Of a stretch of 64,000 bases of DNA, positions 28,789-38,645 are shown one piece after another. Source of the DNA: Irineochytrium annulatum. Lineage: Eukaryota; Chytridiomycota; Chytridiomycetes; Chytridiales; Chytridiaceae. The first letter of the stretch is position 1. Each line of letters opens with the position of its first letter. The translations under genes were made by a program, and so were the position numbers. The notes beneath the pieces were generated by a model, which saw nothing but the letters and a program-made list of their open reading frames with translations, did no database searches and was not told where the DNA came from. The DNA lies in contig JADGJL010000010.1 of NCBI GenBank assembly GCA_027600665.1, positions 1 to 64,000 on the forward strand, given 5' to 3'.

Positions 28789-30432
28789 ATGAATATATCA
28801 TTCAAGAAGTTCTCATTATTAACATTAACCATGGTACTAGCCACCACACTTGCAGCCTGTTCGTCCGGTGCGGGAAGTGCCGAGAATGAAGCTGAGCCAA
28901 ACACACAGCAGGATGCGGGAGGACCACTTACGAAATACGACCCACCCATTAAATTAACTTCTACCATGAATGAAACGGGGAAAGAATCGCTAGCCGAAGG
29001 AGATACACACGCCAATAACATCTGGACCAGAGGGTATAAGGATGAACTCGGTATTGATGTATCGTACGAATGGATTGTTCCGGATGCCAATTATAACGAT
29101 AAGATGAATGTTACGCTCGCGAGTGGTGATCTGCCGGATGTACTGAAAGTGAGCGCTGTGCAATTCGAACAACTGCATGAAGCGGGAATGCTGGAGGATC
29201 TGACCGAAGTATATGACAAGTATGCATCCGAACTGGTGAAGGAGTTCATGTCTGCTGAAGATGGAGCAGGTTTGAAGCCGGTAACCAAGGATGGAAAAAT
29301 ATACGCCATGGTTAGCTTCCCAGGTTCGTTGGATTCCTCGGATATGATCTGGATTCGTCAGGATTGGCTGAAAAAGGTTGGGCTTGAGGCACCTAAAACC
29401 ATGCAGGATGTCATCCAGATTGCGGAAGCCTTTACCTTCGAAGATCCAGACGGAAATGGCAAAGATGATACGTACGGCATTGCCTTAAACAAGGATTTAC
29501 CTATCAACGCGTTCTTGCTCGGCTATCATGGTTATCTCGAAACCTGGATTAAGGATGCTTCAGGTCAAGTCGTGAATGGAACGATCCAACCGGAAGTGAA
29601 AGAAGGATTGCGTGAGCTCCAGACTCTGTATCAGAAGGGCGTTCTTGATCCCGAATTTGGCGTTAAAGATTTTGCTAAAATGATGGAGGATGTGAATGCT
29701 GGCAAGTCAGGCATGTTCTTCCTGCCACAATGGGCACCTTTCCAGGTTAGCAGTATGATTAAGAAAGACAAGAACATCGACTGGATGCCTTACCCGGTTC
29801 AATCGATTGATGATCAGCCAGCAAAAACACAGAACCATCTTAGTCTGGGCGGCATATTTGCTGTTCGCAAAGGTTACGAGCATCCGGAAGCGTTAATTAA
29901 ATTGCTCAATTTCCAGGCTGAAAAAATGTTTGGTGAGTCTGCGAAGGAAGAACGGGCTGCTTACTTAAATGGACTGACAGGTCTTGGTTTTCATAATGCG
30001 ACGGTTTCTAACCTGCCAGCCAACAAAAATGTGAAGGCGCAGGACGAAGTGGAGCAGGCGCTTCAAACAGGAGATACGTCCGGATTGGAACTCGAAGCGA
30101 AGCTGTTCTATGATGATATTATGGATTATCGGAATGGTAATCTCGACAAGTGGCATATGGAGCGGATATTTGGCCCAGAGAGTTCGCAAGGTGTGATTAA
30201 ATATTATCGGGATAATGACCTGATTGTCATGAATGAATTCATCTATGCACCAACGAGAACAATGAATACCAAGCAAGCTACGCTGGATAAATTGAGAGCC
30301 GAGACGTTCCTGAAAATCATCTATGGTAACCTGTCGATTGACGAGTTCGATAACTTTGTTGCCAATTGGAAGAAACTCGGCGGTGATGAGATTACACAGG
30401 AAGTGAATGAAACAATCGCTGCTAATCAATAA
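28789..30432 (+). CDS. Sugar ABC transporter solute-binding lipoprotein
   Basis: The protein has 547 residues. A lipoprotein signal peptide (TMVLATTLAACSSGAG) has the lipobox TLAAC. The mature part has family-1 solute-binding motifs, such as YNDKMNVTLASGDLPDVLKV and a calcium-loop-like DPDGNGKDDTYGIAL. It belongs to the large LplA-like class that works with LplB/YtcP permeases, here the pair at 23330-25141. AAGGGGG-type spacing before the ATG is good. A strong terminator follows. Substrate unknown. Confidence 0.92.
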   Translation: MNISFKKFSLLTLTMVLATTLAACSSGAGSAENEAEPNTQQDAGGPLTKYDPPIKLTSTMNETGKESLAEGDTHANNIWTRGYKDELGIDVSYEWIVPDANYNDKMNVTLASGDLPDVLKVSAVQFEQLHEAGMLEDLTEVYDKYASELVKEFMSAEDGAGLKPVTKDGKIYAMVSFPGSLDSSDMIWIRQDWLKKVGLEAPKTMQDVIQIAEAFTFEDPDGNGKDDTYGIALNKDLPINAFLLGYHGYLETWIKDASGQVVNGTIQPEVKEGLRELQTLYQKGVLDPEFGVKDFAKMMEDVNAGKSGMFFLPQWAPFQVSSMIKKDKNIDWMPYPVQSIDDQPAKTQNHLSLGGIFAVRKGYEHPEALIKLLNFQAEKMFGESAKEERAAYLNGLTGLGFHNATVSNLPANKNVKAQDEVEQALQTGDTSGLELEAKLFYDDIMDYRNGNLDKWHMERIFGPESSQGVIKYYRDNDLIVMNEFIYAPTRTMNTKQATLDKLRAETFLKIIYGNLSIDEFDNFVANWKKLGGDEITQEVNETIAANQ

Positions 30433-30468
30433 AGGATTAATTGTTATAATCCAAGAATGAAAAATGAG

Positions 30469-30504
30469 AAAATGGTGCTCTCCTAAAGGGAGCACCATTT
30501 TTTT
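30469..30504. terminator. Bidirectional terminator
   Basis: AAAATGGTGCTC pairs with GAGCACCATTTT. T runs are present on the plus strand (30498-30504), with an AAAA tract for the minus-strand gene that ends at 30514. Confidence 0.9.
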
Positions 30505-30513
30505 CGGGTCTGA

Positions 30514-30774
30514 TTATCTGCGTTTCAATAACAGAACTCCACTGATGGCTGATGTTTTCTGGCGGTATACCACTTTGAATCCAATATCGTTGTCCAACAA
30601 ACAGTTTAATGCATTGATCAATAATGCCCCGGGAACTAATGTAAATGTACACGGAGCGGTGTTTCCAATCACACGTACGCTTTGAATTCTGCGCGCAGAA
30701 CCAGGCACGAGCGGATTTCTGGACCAATAGATTAACACCAGATCCGGTTGTCGAACAGCATTGACACGAGCCAT
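30514..30774 (-). CDS. Small conserved-looking protein of unknown function (86 residues)
   Basis: The protein begins MARVNAVRQPDLVLIYWSRN, has a central hydrophobic stretch (LVPGALLINALNCLLDND) and ends SGVLLLKRR. No signal peptide or metal motif is visible. ATG 30774 has AAAGAGATG upstream, and the frame ends directly before a bidirectional terminator, which supports a real gene. I do not recognise the family. The alternating polar/hydrophobic pattern suggests a small beta-rich protein. Confidence 0.55.
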   Translation of the reverse strand: MARVNAVRQPDLVLIYWSRNPLVPGSARRIQSVRVIGNTAPCTFTLVPGALLINALNCLLDNDIGFKVVYRQKTSAISGVLLLKRR

Positions 30775-30869
30775 ACTAATCATCTCTTTTCTATTAAAGG
30801 TTCTTAATAGTAGATGAAAAGTAGAGGAAAAGGTGCTAGACAGAAGTCATGCTGTTCAATAAATAGACT

Positions 30870-30998
30870 CTACTTATTCGTAGAATGCTGTTTCGATGGT
30901 AACTTGTCTCCAGGTGTTCCCTTGCCATTGTTTTTATTGTGACGCGCTTTTTCGGCATTTTCATTAACTTTCTTCACAAAATCTTGCGTGCTTTCCAT
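30870..30998 (-). CDS. DUF4023-like small protein (42 residues)
   Basis: The peptide begins MESTQDFVKKVNENAEKARH and ends with a basic, glycine/proline-rich tail (GKGTPGDKLPSKQ). This matches the DUF4023 pattern as I remember it, small hydrophilic proteins of Bacillales. GGAAGGAGCT lies about 11 bases before the ATG. Function is unknown; its small size and composition recall minor spore proteins. No partner gene is obvious. Confidence 0.65.
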   Translation of the reverse strand: MESTQDFVKKVNENAEKARHNKNNGKGTPGDKLPSKQHSTNK

Positions 30999-31109
30999 TA
31001 AAAATTACAGCTCCTTCCACAAGCAAAATGGGTATCCGATTCTTAATATAACCACTGGAAAGTGATTTTATTTTGGGGACATCGCATAATTTAATTTTGA
31101 TTCAAACAA

Positions 31110-31168
31110 TCCCACGTTAGGTGGGACATACTGGACATGGGAAGTATAGCCGTCTAAACTAGATAGAC
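31110..31168. promoter_or_regulatory. Two dyads upstream of the TrmB-like gene
   Basis: TCCCAC-gttag-GTGGGA at 31110-31126 and GTCTA-N7-TAGAC at 31152-31168 lie 77 and 35 bases before the start. They are candidate operators for autoregulation. Confidence 0.4.
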
Positions 31169-31202
31169 CAGACATAATAAGAAGGGATGCGCCAATCCAA
31201 AT

Positions 31203-31955
31203 ATGTTGCAGAAATTCGGTTTTACACAATATGAGAGCCAGGTATACGAGGCTATATTTGCACAAGATGAACCGCTTGATGCCACATCCATTGTTAATTA
31301 CTCGAACGTTCCCAAAGCCAAAATATATGAAGTGCTTAATCGACTGATCGACAAGGGAACGGTGCTGACCACGATGGATGGAAAGAAAAAATTATATATG
31401 GCCGTAGATATTCAGTCCGTTATTCATAAGATCAAGGCAGATTTTGATAAAGATATCGAGGAACTGAAGAGTTACAAAATCAAACGTACATTCACGGATG
31501 AACATATCTGGACGTTAAAAGATGAATCATCCATTGGATCAAACATTGAACAACTTATCGAGGAAGCGGAATCATCAATTCTTTTCCTGGCATGGAATGA
31601 GCGAATGGAGAAATATCGTGAACTGCTGGAGCAGAAGGAAAAGCAGGGAGTGTACGTTGAAGTGTTAGCCGTAGGGGGAATGGAGACCTCCTTAACGCGT
31701 AAATACTCGTTGATTCCATTACTTGACGCGCCGGAGCCATCACAACTGCTCATTGTGGATCATGCTTATCTGTTGTTTGCCGGTGTGGAACACGATTCAT
31801 GGCGAGCCATCAAGACGATGTCCAAACCGATTGTTAAAGCCATGACTGATTATTTCTACCATGATGTTGCCCTTACTCAAATTACAAAAAAATATGGTGA
31901 CCAACTGTTGCAGGATGCTGAAATCGAGCGATTGCTCACCAGGTTGATCTATTAA
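31203..31955 (+). CDS. TrmB-family sugar-sensing transcriptional regulator
   Basis: The protein has 250 residues. The N-terminal winged helix (about 1-75) reads FGFTQYESQVYEAIFAQDEP followed by VPKAKIYEVLNRLIDKG, the TrmB signature. A C-terminal phospholipase-D-like effector domain (about 115-250) has SSILFLAWNERMEKY. The ribosome binding site is weak and distant. It precedes an MFS exporter but is separated from it by a terminator. Ligand unknown. Confidence 0.82.
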   Translation: MLQKFGFTQYESQVYEAIFAQDEPLDATSIVNYSNVPKAKIYEVLNRLIDKGTVLTTMDGKKKLYMAVDIQSVIHKIKADFDKDIEELKSYKIKRTFTDEHIWTLKDESSIGSNIEQLIEEAESSILFLAWNERMEKYRELLEQKEKQGVYVEVLAVGGMETSLTRKYSLIPLLDAPEPSQLLIVDHAYLLFAGVEHDSWRAIKTMSKPIVKAMTDYFYHDVALTQITKKYGDQLLQDAEIERLLTRLIY

Positions 31956-31983
31956 ACTATTCTCCAAGAGAATAGTTTTTTTG
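31954..31983 (+). terminator. Terminator overlapping the TrmB-like stop codon
   Basis: AAACTATTCTC pairs with GAGAATAGTTT around a 3-base loop, followed by a T run. Its first bases are the TAA stop. Confidence 0.88.
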
Positions 31984-32039
31984 TTATAACTTTATTTGAA
32001 AAAACAATGAAAATAACTATTGAAACTTTCATTCCTATG

Positions 32040-32061
32040 AGTTACTATCGTAGTTGTAACT
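32040..32061. promoter_or_regulatory. Operator-like dyad before the MFS gene
   Basis: AGTTACTA at 32040 and TTGTAACT ending at 32061 are complementary at 7 of 8 positions across a 6-base centre. It lies 17 bases before the start codon and 3 bases before GAGGAGG, a position suited to repression. The regulator may be of the HxlR or MarR type. Confidence 0.45.
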
Positions 32062-32078
32062 TTTGAGGAGGATTCAAC

Positions 32079-33242
32079 ATGAATAAGAAAGTATATGTGC
32101 TTGCTATCGCAGCATTTGTGGTCGGAACCGTTGAACTGATCTTGGGCGGCATTCTGGACCTGATTGCTACGGATCTTCATCTATCCCTGGCTAAGGCCGG
32201 ATATTTAATTTCTATTTTCTCACTTGTCTATGCGTTATCTGCGCCGATTTTATTAAATATGACGGCTAGATTCGAGCGTAAAAAGGTATATATGTGTACG
32301 CTATTTGTATTTCTGATCAGTAATCTCATCTCTGCGTTCAGCACCAGCTTCTACATGCTGATGGCGGGTAGAGCTCTCGGAGCCGCGACGGGTTCACTTA
32401 TTTTTGTGCTCTCCCTGACGCTTGCAGCGCGCATTGTGGAACCACAGTATAAAGGACGCGCGGTGGGGACCATTACCATGGGAGGCAGTGCCTCACTTAT
32501 CCTTGGTGTACCACTTGGTATTTTTGTAGGGAACTTGGCTGGCTGGCGTGAAGTGTTTATGTTGATTGCCATACTGACCGCAGTGGTTATGGTAGCTATC
32601 TGGATTGCGATGGATCGAGTGCAGCCGATTCCTGCTGTATCCCTTAAGAAACAGCTTACGGCGCTGTGGAATCCGAAAATGTTGGCAATCCATGCGACGA
32701 CTTTGCTTGTACTTGCGGGTCATTTGACTTTATATGCGTATTTCACACCATTTCTGCAAGAAACCCTGGGTGCCAGCGCAACGATGGTTACCTTTATCTA
32801 TATGATGTTTGGGATCGCTGCTGTTGCAGGTGGAGGCATTGGGGGCATGTTATCGGATCGTCTGCATCCTGCTAAAGCGATCGTCATTGTTCTGATTCCC
32901 TTTATCGTGAGTATGGCTATCATCCCGTTTAGTGTTCAATTGCCTTTGATTGCCTTCTTGATATTGTTAAGCATCTGGAGTGCACTGAGCTGGACGGTCA
33001 CACCTGTACAGAATAGTCTGATTATCAAAACGTCACCGGAAACAGCTGAAACACTAATCAGCACCAATTCCGGTATAGCACATGCAGGTATTGCACTCGG
33101 TACCTATATCGGTGGCATGGTGATCGATCATTCATCGATTCTGCACACCGGGTGGGTCGGCTCTGTACTCATTTTGCTTGGTTTGGTGTCTGCCATCTAC
33201 GCCATTAGCGTGAAGGAAAAAACCATTCAGGCGGTTGCATAA
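32079..33242 (+). CDS. MFS exporter, AraJ/sugar-efflux-like (DHA1)
   Basis: The protein has 387 residues and 12 membrane helices. It begins VYVLAIAAFVVGTVELILGGILDLIATDL, typical of AraJ/YdhP-like DHA1 permeases. The motif-A-like loop appears as RFERKKVY, with AGRALGAATGSLIFVLSLTL after it. Substrate unknown; relatives export sugars or drugs. GAGGAGG precedes the ATG. It is a single-gene unit bounded by terminators. Confidence 0.87.
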   Translation: MNKKVYVLAIAAFVVGTVELILGGILDLIATDLHLSLAKAGYLISIFSLVYALSAPILLNMTARFERKKVYMCTLFVFLISNLISAFSTSFYMLMAGRALGAATGSLIFVLSLTLAARIVEPQYKGRAVGTITMGGSASLILGVPLGIFVGNLAGWREVFMLIAILTAVVMVAIWIAMDRVQPIPAVSLKKQLTALWNPKMLAIHATTLLVLAGHLTLYAYFTPFLQETLGASATMVTFIYMMFGIAAVAGGGIGGMLSDRLHPAKAIVIVLIPFIVSMAIIPFSVQLPLIAFLILLSIWSALSWTVTPVQNSLIIKTSPETAETLISTNSGIAHAGIALGTYIGGMVIDHSSILHTGWVGSVLILLGLVSAIYAISVKEKTIQAVA

Positions 33243-33268
33243 AATAAAGAACTTAGACAAAAAATTTG

Positions 33269-33309
33269 AACCTCTGCAATCCCCTAGTCAATGGGGTGTA
33301 GAGGTTTTT
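33269..33309 (+). terminator. Rho-independent terminator
   Basis: AACCTCTGCAATCCCC pairs imperfectly with GGGGTGTAGAGGTTTTT, which ends in T residues. Confidence 0.88.
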
Positions 33310-33459
33310 GGCTACCTTACGAGATTGTGCGTGAGTAGAATATACTGTTTTATATCAAGCAAGACTTGTTTTATTCATCGTAATCTATATAATTAAAATA
33401 GTTTTAAAAAGTATTATCTAATGTTGAATTATATGATGTGTACCAAGGGAGCAGTGATC

Positions 33460-34026
33460 ATGACCACAAAGACGGAAAAACAAAAAATGCTGGATGGCGA
33501 GCTGTACATGGCTTCTGATCTCGAATTGTCTAAGGATCGAGAATATGCACGCAGAATGACGCGCACATTCAATCAAACGACAGAAACGGACGGAGAGCTT
33601 AGAACCAAGTTACTGAAGGAACTGTTTGGATCTACAGGTGAACATCTGGGCATGGAACCTAATATTCATGTGGATTATGGATATAACATTCATGTGGGCA
33701 ATCATTTTTATGCCAACTTTAATTGTACGATATTAGATGTGTGTGAAGTTCGTATTGGAGACTATTGTTTAATGGGGCCAGATGTACATATCTATACAGC
33801 TACTCATCCACTCCATCCGCATGAACGCAATACGGGGGCAGAGTATGGCAAGCCAGTCACGATAGGGAATAATGTCTGGATAGGGGGAAGAGCCGTCATA
33901 AATCCGGGTGTTACCATAGGGGATAACGTTGTTGTTGCTTCAGGCGCTGTGGTTACGAAGGATGTTCCGGATAATATGATCGTGGGCGGCAATCCTGCCA
34001 GAATCATTAGAGAGATAGAGCTTTAA
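33460..34026 (+). CDS. Maltose/galactoside O-acetyltransferase-like (first of two tandem copies)
   Basis: This 188-residue acetyl-CoA-dependent sugar acetyltransferase has an N-terminal Mac domain ([20 protein letters not shown]). A left-handed beta-helix of hexapeptide repeats follows (about 70-185). The catalytic histidine is in TATHPLHP. The start is ATG 33460 with AAGGGAG 8 bases upstream; the frame is open from 33421 without such a site. A paralogue follows 35 bases later, so both are probably cotranscribed. Confidence 0.9.
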   Translation: MTTKTEKQKMLDGELYMASDLELSKDREYARRMTRTFNQTTETDGELRTKLLKELFGSTGEHLGMEPNIHVDYGYNIHVGNHFYANFNCTILDVCEVRIGDYCLMGPDVHIYTATHPLHPHERNTGAEYGKPVTIGNNVWIGGRAVINPGVTIGDNVVVASGAVVTKDVPDNMIVGGNPARIIREIEL

Positions 34027-34061
34027 CAAATGTATAGATAGAAGATGGGAAGTGCCAGGAT

Positions 34062-34652
34062 ATGATGACTGAAAAAGAGAAATCTCAATTAGGGCTCTTA
34101 TATAATGCCAATTATGATCAAGAGTTGATTGAAGAGCGTTTGTATGCCAAAGGACTTTGTTACGATTATAACCAGCTTCATCCAGGCAAGATCCATGAAC
34201 GAGAAGCGTTAATTAAGAAACTGCTCGGGAAAACGACTGATCGTTTCCTGATTGAACAGCCCTTTGTATGTGATTATGGTTATAATATTGAAATTGGTGA
34301 GAACTTCTATAGCAATCATAATATTGTCATGTTGGATGGAGGCAAAATCAGTTTTGGAGATAACGTTTTTATTGCTCCAAATTGTGGGTTTTATACTGCT
34401 GGCCACCCTTTTGATGTAGAGCAGCGCAATGAAGGTCTGGAGATTGTTGGACCCATCACGGTAGGGAATAATGTGTGGATCGGTGGCGGTGTGACCGTTC
34501 TTGCCGGAGTTACCATTGGAGACAATACGATCATTGGAGCAGGGAGCGTAGTGACCAAGAGTATACCGTCTGGGGTGATTGCAGCGGGCAACCCTTGCAG
34601 GGTCATTCGCGAGATAACCGAAGAAGACAAAACAAAGTACAGCAGGATGTAG
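34062..34652 (+). CDS. Maltose/galactoside O-acetyltransferase-like (second tandem copy)
   Basis: This 196-residue protein has the same architecture as its neighbour. It has a Mac domain (LGLLYNANYDQELIEERLYA), hexapeptide beta-helix repeats, catalytic His in TAGHPFD and an acetyl-CoA-binding end NPCRVIREI. It shares the DYGYNI block and the [20 protein letters not shown] block with the first copy but is clearly diverged. This suggests an old duplication with different acceptor sugars. A hairpin follows. Confidence 0.9.
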   Translation: MMTEKEKSQLGLLYNANYDQELIEERLYAKGLCYDYNQLHPGKIHEREALIKKLLGKTTDRFLIEQPFVCDYGYNIEIGENFYSNHNIVMLDGGKISFGDNVFIAPNCGFYTAGHPFDVEQRNEGLEIVGPITVGNNVWIGGGVTVLAGVTIGDNTIIGAGSVVTKSIPSGVIAAGNPCRVIREITEEDKTKYSRM

Positions 34653-34692
34653 TGAAGAACATATAGTAAAGAATAGGATAACAGCTAATAAG

Positions 34693-34725
34693 AATGCCCG
34701 ATGTTTATCGTTTAACATCGGGCAT
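34693..34725. terminator. Hairpin between convergent genes
   Basis: AATGCCCGATGTT and AACATCGGGCATT form a perfect 13-bp stem around a 7-base loop. The flanks are only moderately T-rich. It is probably bidirectional. Confidence 0.75.
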
Positions 34726-34851
34726 TTATAATAAAATCCCCCAGACAGTAAACACGTCAAGGTATCGTATAAACGACACTTTTTCACGTAATTTGTTGGG
34801 GGATAGACGGATATATCTGTTACATTTGCTAAAACATTTGCTTGAGAAACT

Positions 34852-36309
<1,458 letters not shown>

Positions 36310-36312
36310 TTA

Positions 36313-36501
36313 TTTAAGAGGTTGTTCAAAAAGCCCGCTTTTGATTACAAAAGATGCCTAACGGCATCATCAGCATCGAATATGGAATTCAGCCGAAATG
36401 CCCGTTGCTCACGTAGTTTTCCCTACGCTCTGCTACTCCATTTCTATCTTCATCCCATCTTCTCGGTACTGAAAACCGATCTTTTTCAACACGCACTTTA
36501 A
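36313..36501. repeat. Multi-hairpin repeat of about 190 bp next to the GH1 start
   Basis: The ends are imperfect inverted repeats: TTTAAGAGGTTGTTCAAAAAG on the left and CTTTTTCAACACGCACTTTAA on the right. Inside are three short perfect hairpins, GATGCC/GGCATC, CGTAG/CTACG and TCGGT/ACCGA. The composition is unlike the flanks and there is no open frame. I recall near-identical sequence between genes in other Paenibacillus genomes, which I could not check. It begins 28 bases upstream of the GH1 start codon, so it may have displaced that promoter. Confidence 0.65.
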
Positions 36502-36536
36502 GGTGATCCATGTATGACATAAAAAAGCTTAAACGT

Positions 36537-36550
36537 TGTAACGGGTTACA
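36537..36550. promoter_or_regulatory. Dyad TGTAAC-GG-GTTACA, candidate LacI-family operator
   Basis: Perfect 6-bp arms lie between the divergent GH1 and LacI genes. This is the obvious place for the LacI protein encoded at 36815 to act on both. Each flank also carries a repeat element. Confidence 0.5.
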
Positions 36551-36601
36551 CGTCAAGTTTTACTTTTGATCCCAATCTGAGGCATACTATTATTCGAAGT
36601 A

Positions 36602-36782
36602 AGTTCAACTAAAATTTACACGAAAACGGAGAGGACAGAAATAACCAGAAGAAGCGAAGCGGTCGCCTTTATCCCCGGATTTTCCCGTTTAGATAAGGGG
36701 AATTAAAAAAAATCTGGGGATAACAGCGATCGGAAGGTTGTTCTGTCATCGAAGTTCCAGTGTAAATAATCTTGGTTGAACT
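36602..36782. repeat. Nested inverted-repeat element, candidate structured RNA or MITE
   Basis: The 181-base element folds into one long hairpin. AGTTCAAC at 36602-36609 pairs with GTTGAACT at 36775-36782. ATTTACA at 36614-36620 pairs with TGTAAAT at 36761-36767. GACAG...AACC at 36634-36646 pairs with GGTT...CTGTC at 36736-36747. GGTCGC at 36661-36666 pairs with GCGATC at 36726-36731. TTATCCCCGGATTT at 36669-36682 pairs with AAATCTGGGGATAA at 36710-36723. It ends 33 bases before the LacI start and would lie in its leader if transcribed. A shortened copy is at 113-206. Confidence 0.7.
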
Positions 36783-36814
36783 AATATCGTTCGTTAGCAA
36801 GAAAGGAGTCTCCG

Positions 36815-37783
36815 ATGTCCAAGTTTGATGAAATTATGAAGCGGTCCGGTTACTCAAAAGCGACAGTGTCACGCGTGATTAATCATTCTCCGCATGTTAG
36901 TGATGAAGCAAGGCAGATCATCACGGATATTATGAAACAGTTGAATTATATTCCCAACCGAAATGCGATATCGTTATCAACAGGGCAAACGAAGCAGATT
37001 GGAATTGTGACCTCTACCACAGGAGAGATCATTCTTACATTCATGAATCAATTCATTGATACAGCTATGGATTTTGGATTTCAGACGATTATCTATACAT
37101 CCCGTGGAGATCCGGAGATTGAATTGCAAGCGTTCGAAGATCTGCGCAGTAAACGAGTCGATGGGCTGGTGATTATCGCTTGTGTCAATGACCCTCGCAA
37201 GTTGAAAGCATATTGTGAGTATGGTCCCATTGTCTCCTGGCAGCGAATGGGGAATGACGAGATTCCGTCTGTCGCGATGGATCAGGCAGAAGGGTATACG
37301 TTAGCTCTGGAGCATCTGGTTTCGAGAGGATACACTCGAATTGCAAATGCATTTGGCAGGGCTGAAAGTTTGAATACCCAGAGCCGCCGTGAAGCTTATG
37401 AATCTTATATGAAGAGCAAAGGGTTACCTGTGTGGTCTGAAGCGTATCAATATTCTGTATTCAGCTCCACAGATGGCGAAGAAGCGATGTGCAGAATGGC
37501 AGAGGGGCCAGAACTTCCACAAGCTGTATTATGTTCGAATGATTATGCAGCCATCGGCATTCTGAGTGAAGCACGTAGACGAAATATCCAGGTACCGGAA
37601 CAACTCGCCATTGTGGGGTTTGATGATATTGAGCTTTCCCGTGTTCTCGGAATCACGACCATACACAATCCGATCGCAGAGCAAGCCACCCAAGCATTTC
37701 ACCAATTATGGGCTGTATTGGGTAAAACAGAGCTGAAAACCGAGAAGCTGACATACCAGCTGATTGAGCGTGAGACAACTTGA
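36815..37783 (+). CDS. LacI-family transcriptional regulator (GH1 locus)
   Basis: The protein has 322 residues. The N-terminal helix-turn-helix is FDEIMKRSGYSKATVSRVIN with the hinge-helix region NYIPNRNAISLSTGQT. A periplasmic-binding-protein-like sugar domain follows (about 60-320), including the typical LCSNDYAAIGIL and IVGFDDIELSRVLGITTI. It lacks the common VAxxAGVS start, but the recognition helix is intact. AAAGGAG precedes the ATG. It probably represses the divergent GH1 gene through the dyad at 36537. Confidence 0.9.
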   Translation: MSKFDEIMKRSGYSKATVSRVINHSPHVSDEARQIITDIMKQLNYIPNRNAISLSTGQTKQIGIVTSTTGEIILTFMNQFIDTAMDFGFQTIIYTSRGDPEIELQAFEDLRSKRVDGLVIIACVNDPRKLKAYCEYGPIVSWQRMGNDEIPSVAMDQAEGYTLALEHLVSRGYTRIANAFGRAESLNTQSRREAYESYMKSKGLPVWSEAYQYSVFSSTDGEEAMCRMAEGPELPQAVLCSNDYAAIGILSEARRRNIQVPEQLAIVGFDDIELSRVLGITTIHNPIAEQATQAFHQLWAVLGKTELKTEKLTYQLIERETT

Positions 37784-37797
37784 ATCCGTAAGACCTG

Positions 37798-37822
37798 AAC
37801 CTGATGGGGGAATCGGGTTTTG
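37798..37822 (+). terminator. Short terminator after the LacI gene
   Basis: AACCTGAT pairs with ATCGGGTT around a 6-base loop, followed by TTG. The stem is short and the T tract minimal. Confidence 0.55.
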
Positions 37823-37985
37823 TGGATTCAATAATTATTCAAATTTGAAGCATTTTCGAATTAACCTCATACGTTATACTGAGGATAAGCTTCAGAACAA
37901 CATATCTGTACGGAGATGTGGCGTGAAGTTTTCGTATCATGTTACAAGTTACATATTTCACAAACGATTAGCGGGAAAGGTGAGA

Positions 37986-38288
37986 ATGGACCTTATGAAA
38001 ACAGTGACAGGCCGATTCAGAATTGCGGGCATATGGGAGGGTGTATCATTACTGCTATTAATTTTTATTGCTATGCCTCTGAAATATTTTGCAGATATCT
38101 CTTCCGCTGTAGCCGTAATGGGCATGATTCATGGTATTTTGTTTCCTTTGTACCTTATTGCGCTAGTGCATCTGGCTGTGGTCAAAAAGTGGAAGATTAC
38201 GCGCTGGCTGATGGGTGGAGTGGCCGGTCTTCTGCCATTTGGAACTTTTGTATTTGAATCTTATCTTCGAAAGAGAGATTGGAATTAA
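37986..38288 (+). CDS. DUF3817 integral membrane protein
   Basis: The protein has 100 residues and three hydrophobic helices. The N-terminal GRFRIAGIWEGVSLLLLIFIAMPLKYF and the central GMIHGILFPLYLIALVHL are typical of DUF3817 (YdzA-like) proteins. Function unknown. The start ATG 37986 follows AAAGGTGAG. The frame extends back to 37764 without a ribosome binding site and overlaps the LacI gene, so the longer version is unlikely. Confidence 0.82.
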   Translation: MDLMKTVTGRFRIAGIWEGVSLLLLIFIAMPLKYFADISSAVAVMGMIHGILFPLYLIALVHLAVVKKWKITRWLMGGVAGLLPFGTFVFESYLRKRDWN

Positions 38289-38326
38289 TATGTAATAAAA
38301 GAGGCAAAATCAATAAAATACAAATC

Positions 38327-38373
38327 AAAGCAGGCGACCCAGTTACGGATGTTATCCGAAGAGGTCGCCTGCT
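38327..38373. terminator. Bidirectional terminator
   Basis: GCAGGCGACC and GGTCGCCTGC form a perfect 10-bp stem around a CGGAT/ATCCG inner stem. It lies between the DUF3817 gene and the small secreted-peptide gene. Confidence 0.8.
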
Positions 38374-38388
38374 GAGTTCTATCGAGTT

Positions 38389-38526
38389 TTATTTCACTAC
38401 ACCTGTTTGACGATCGGACAACAGGCTTACTCCAACATCGCCAGAGGCATTGGACACAGGTGCATAGGCCGAGAAGGAAGTAACAACAACTAGGGCAGTG
38501 AACAGAAATAAGAATGATTTTTTCAT
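38389..38526 (-). CDS. Small secreted peptide precursor (45 residues)
   Basis: The peptide starts MKKSFLFLFTALVVVTSFSA, a signal sequence. After a likely cut near SAYA or SNA, a tail of about 20 residues remains, ending LLSDRQTGVVK. GAGG lies 7 bases before the ATG, and a strong terminator follows. Size and layout resemble Phr-type signalling precursors, but no Rap-type receptor gene is near and the similarity is only in form. It could also be a small exported structural or stress peptide. Confidence 0.6.
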   Translation of the reverse strand: MKKSFLFLFTALVVVTSFSAYAPVSNASGDVGVSLLSDRQTGVVK

Positions 38527-38645
38527 ACCATAACCTCTTTCTTATGGGGATATATTCCATTTAATTGTAACGCACATAGGCTATACTTGAAAAGAAAAAA
38601 TTTTAACTAAGAAAGCCATTGAATGATGGAAAGGGTTGAGTTTCT

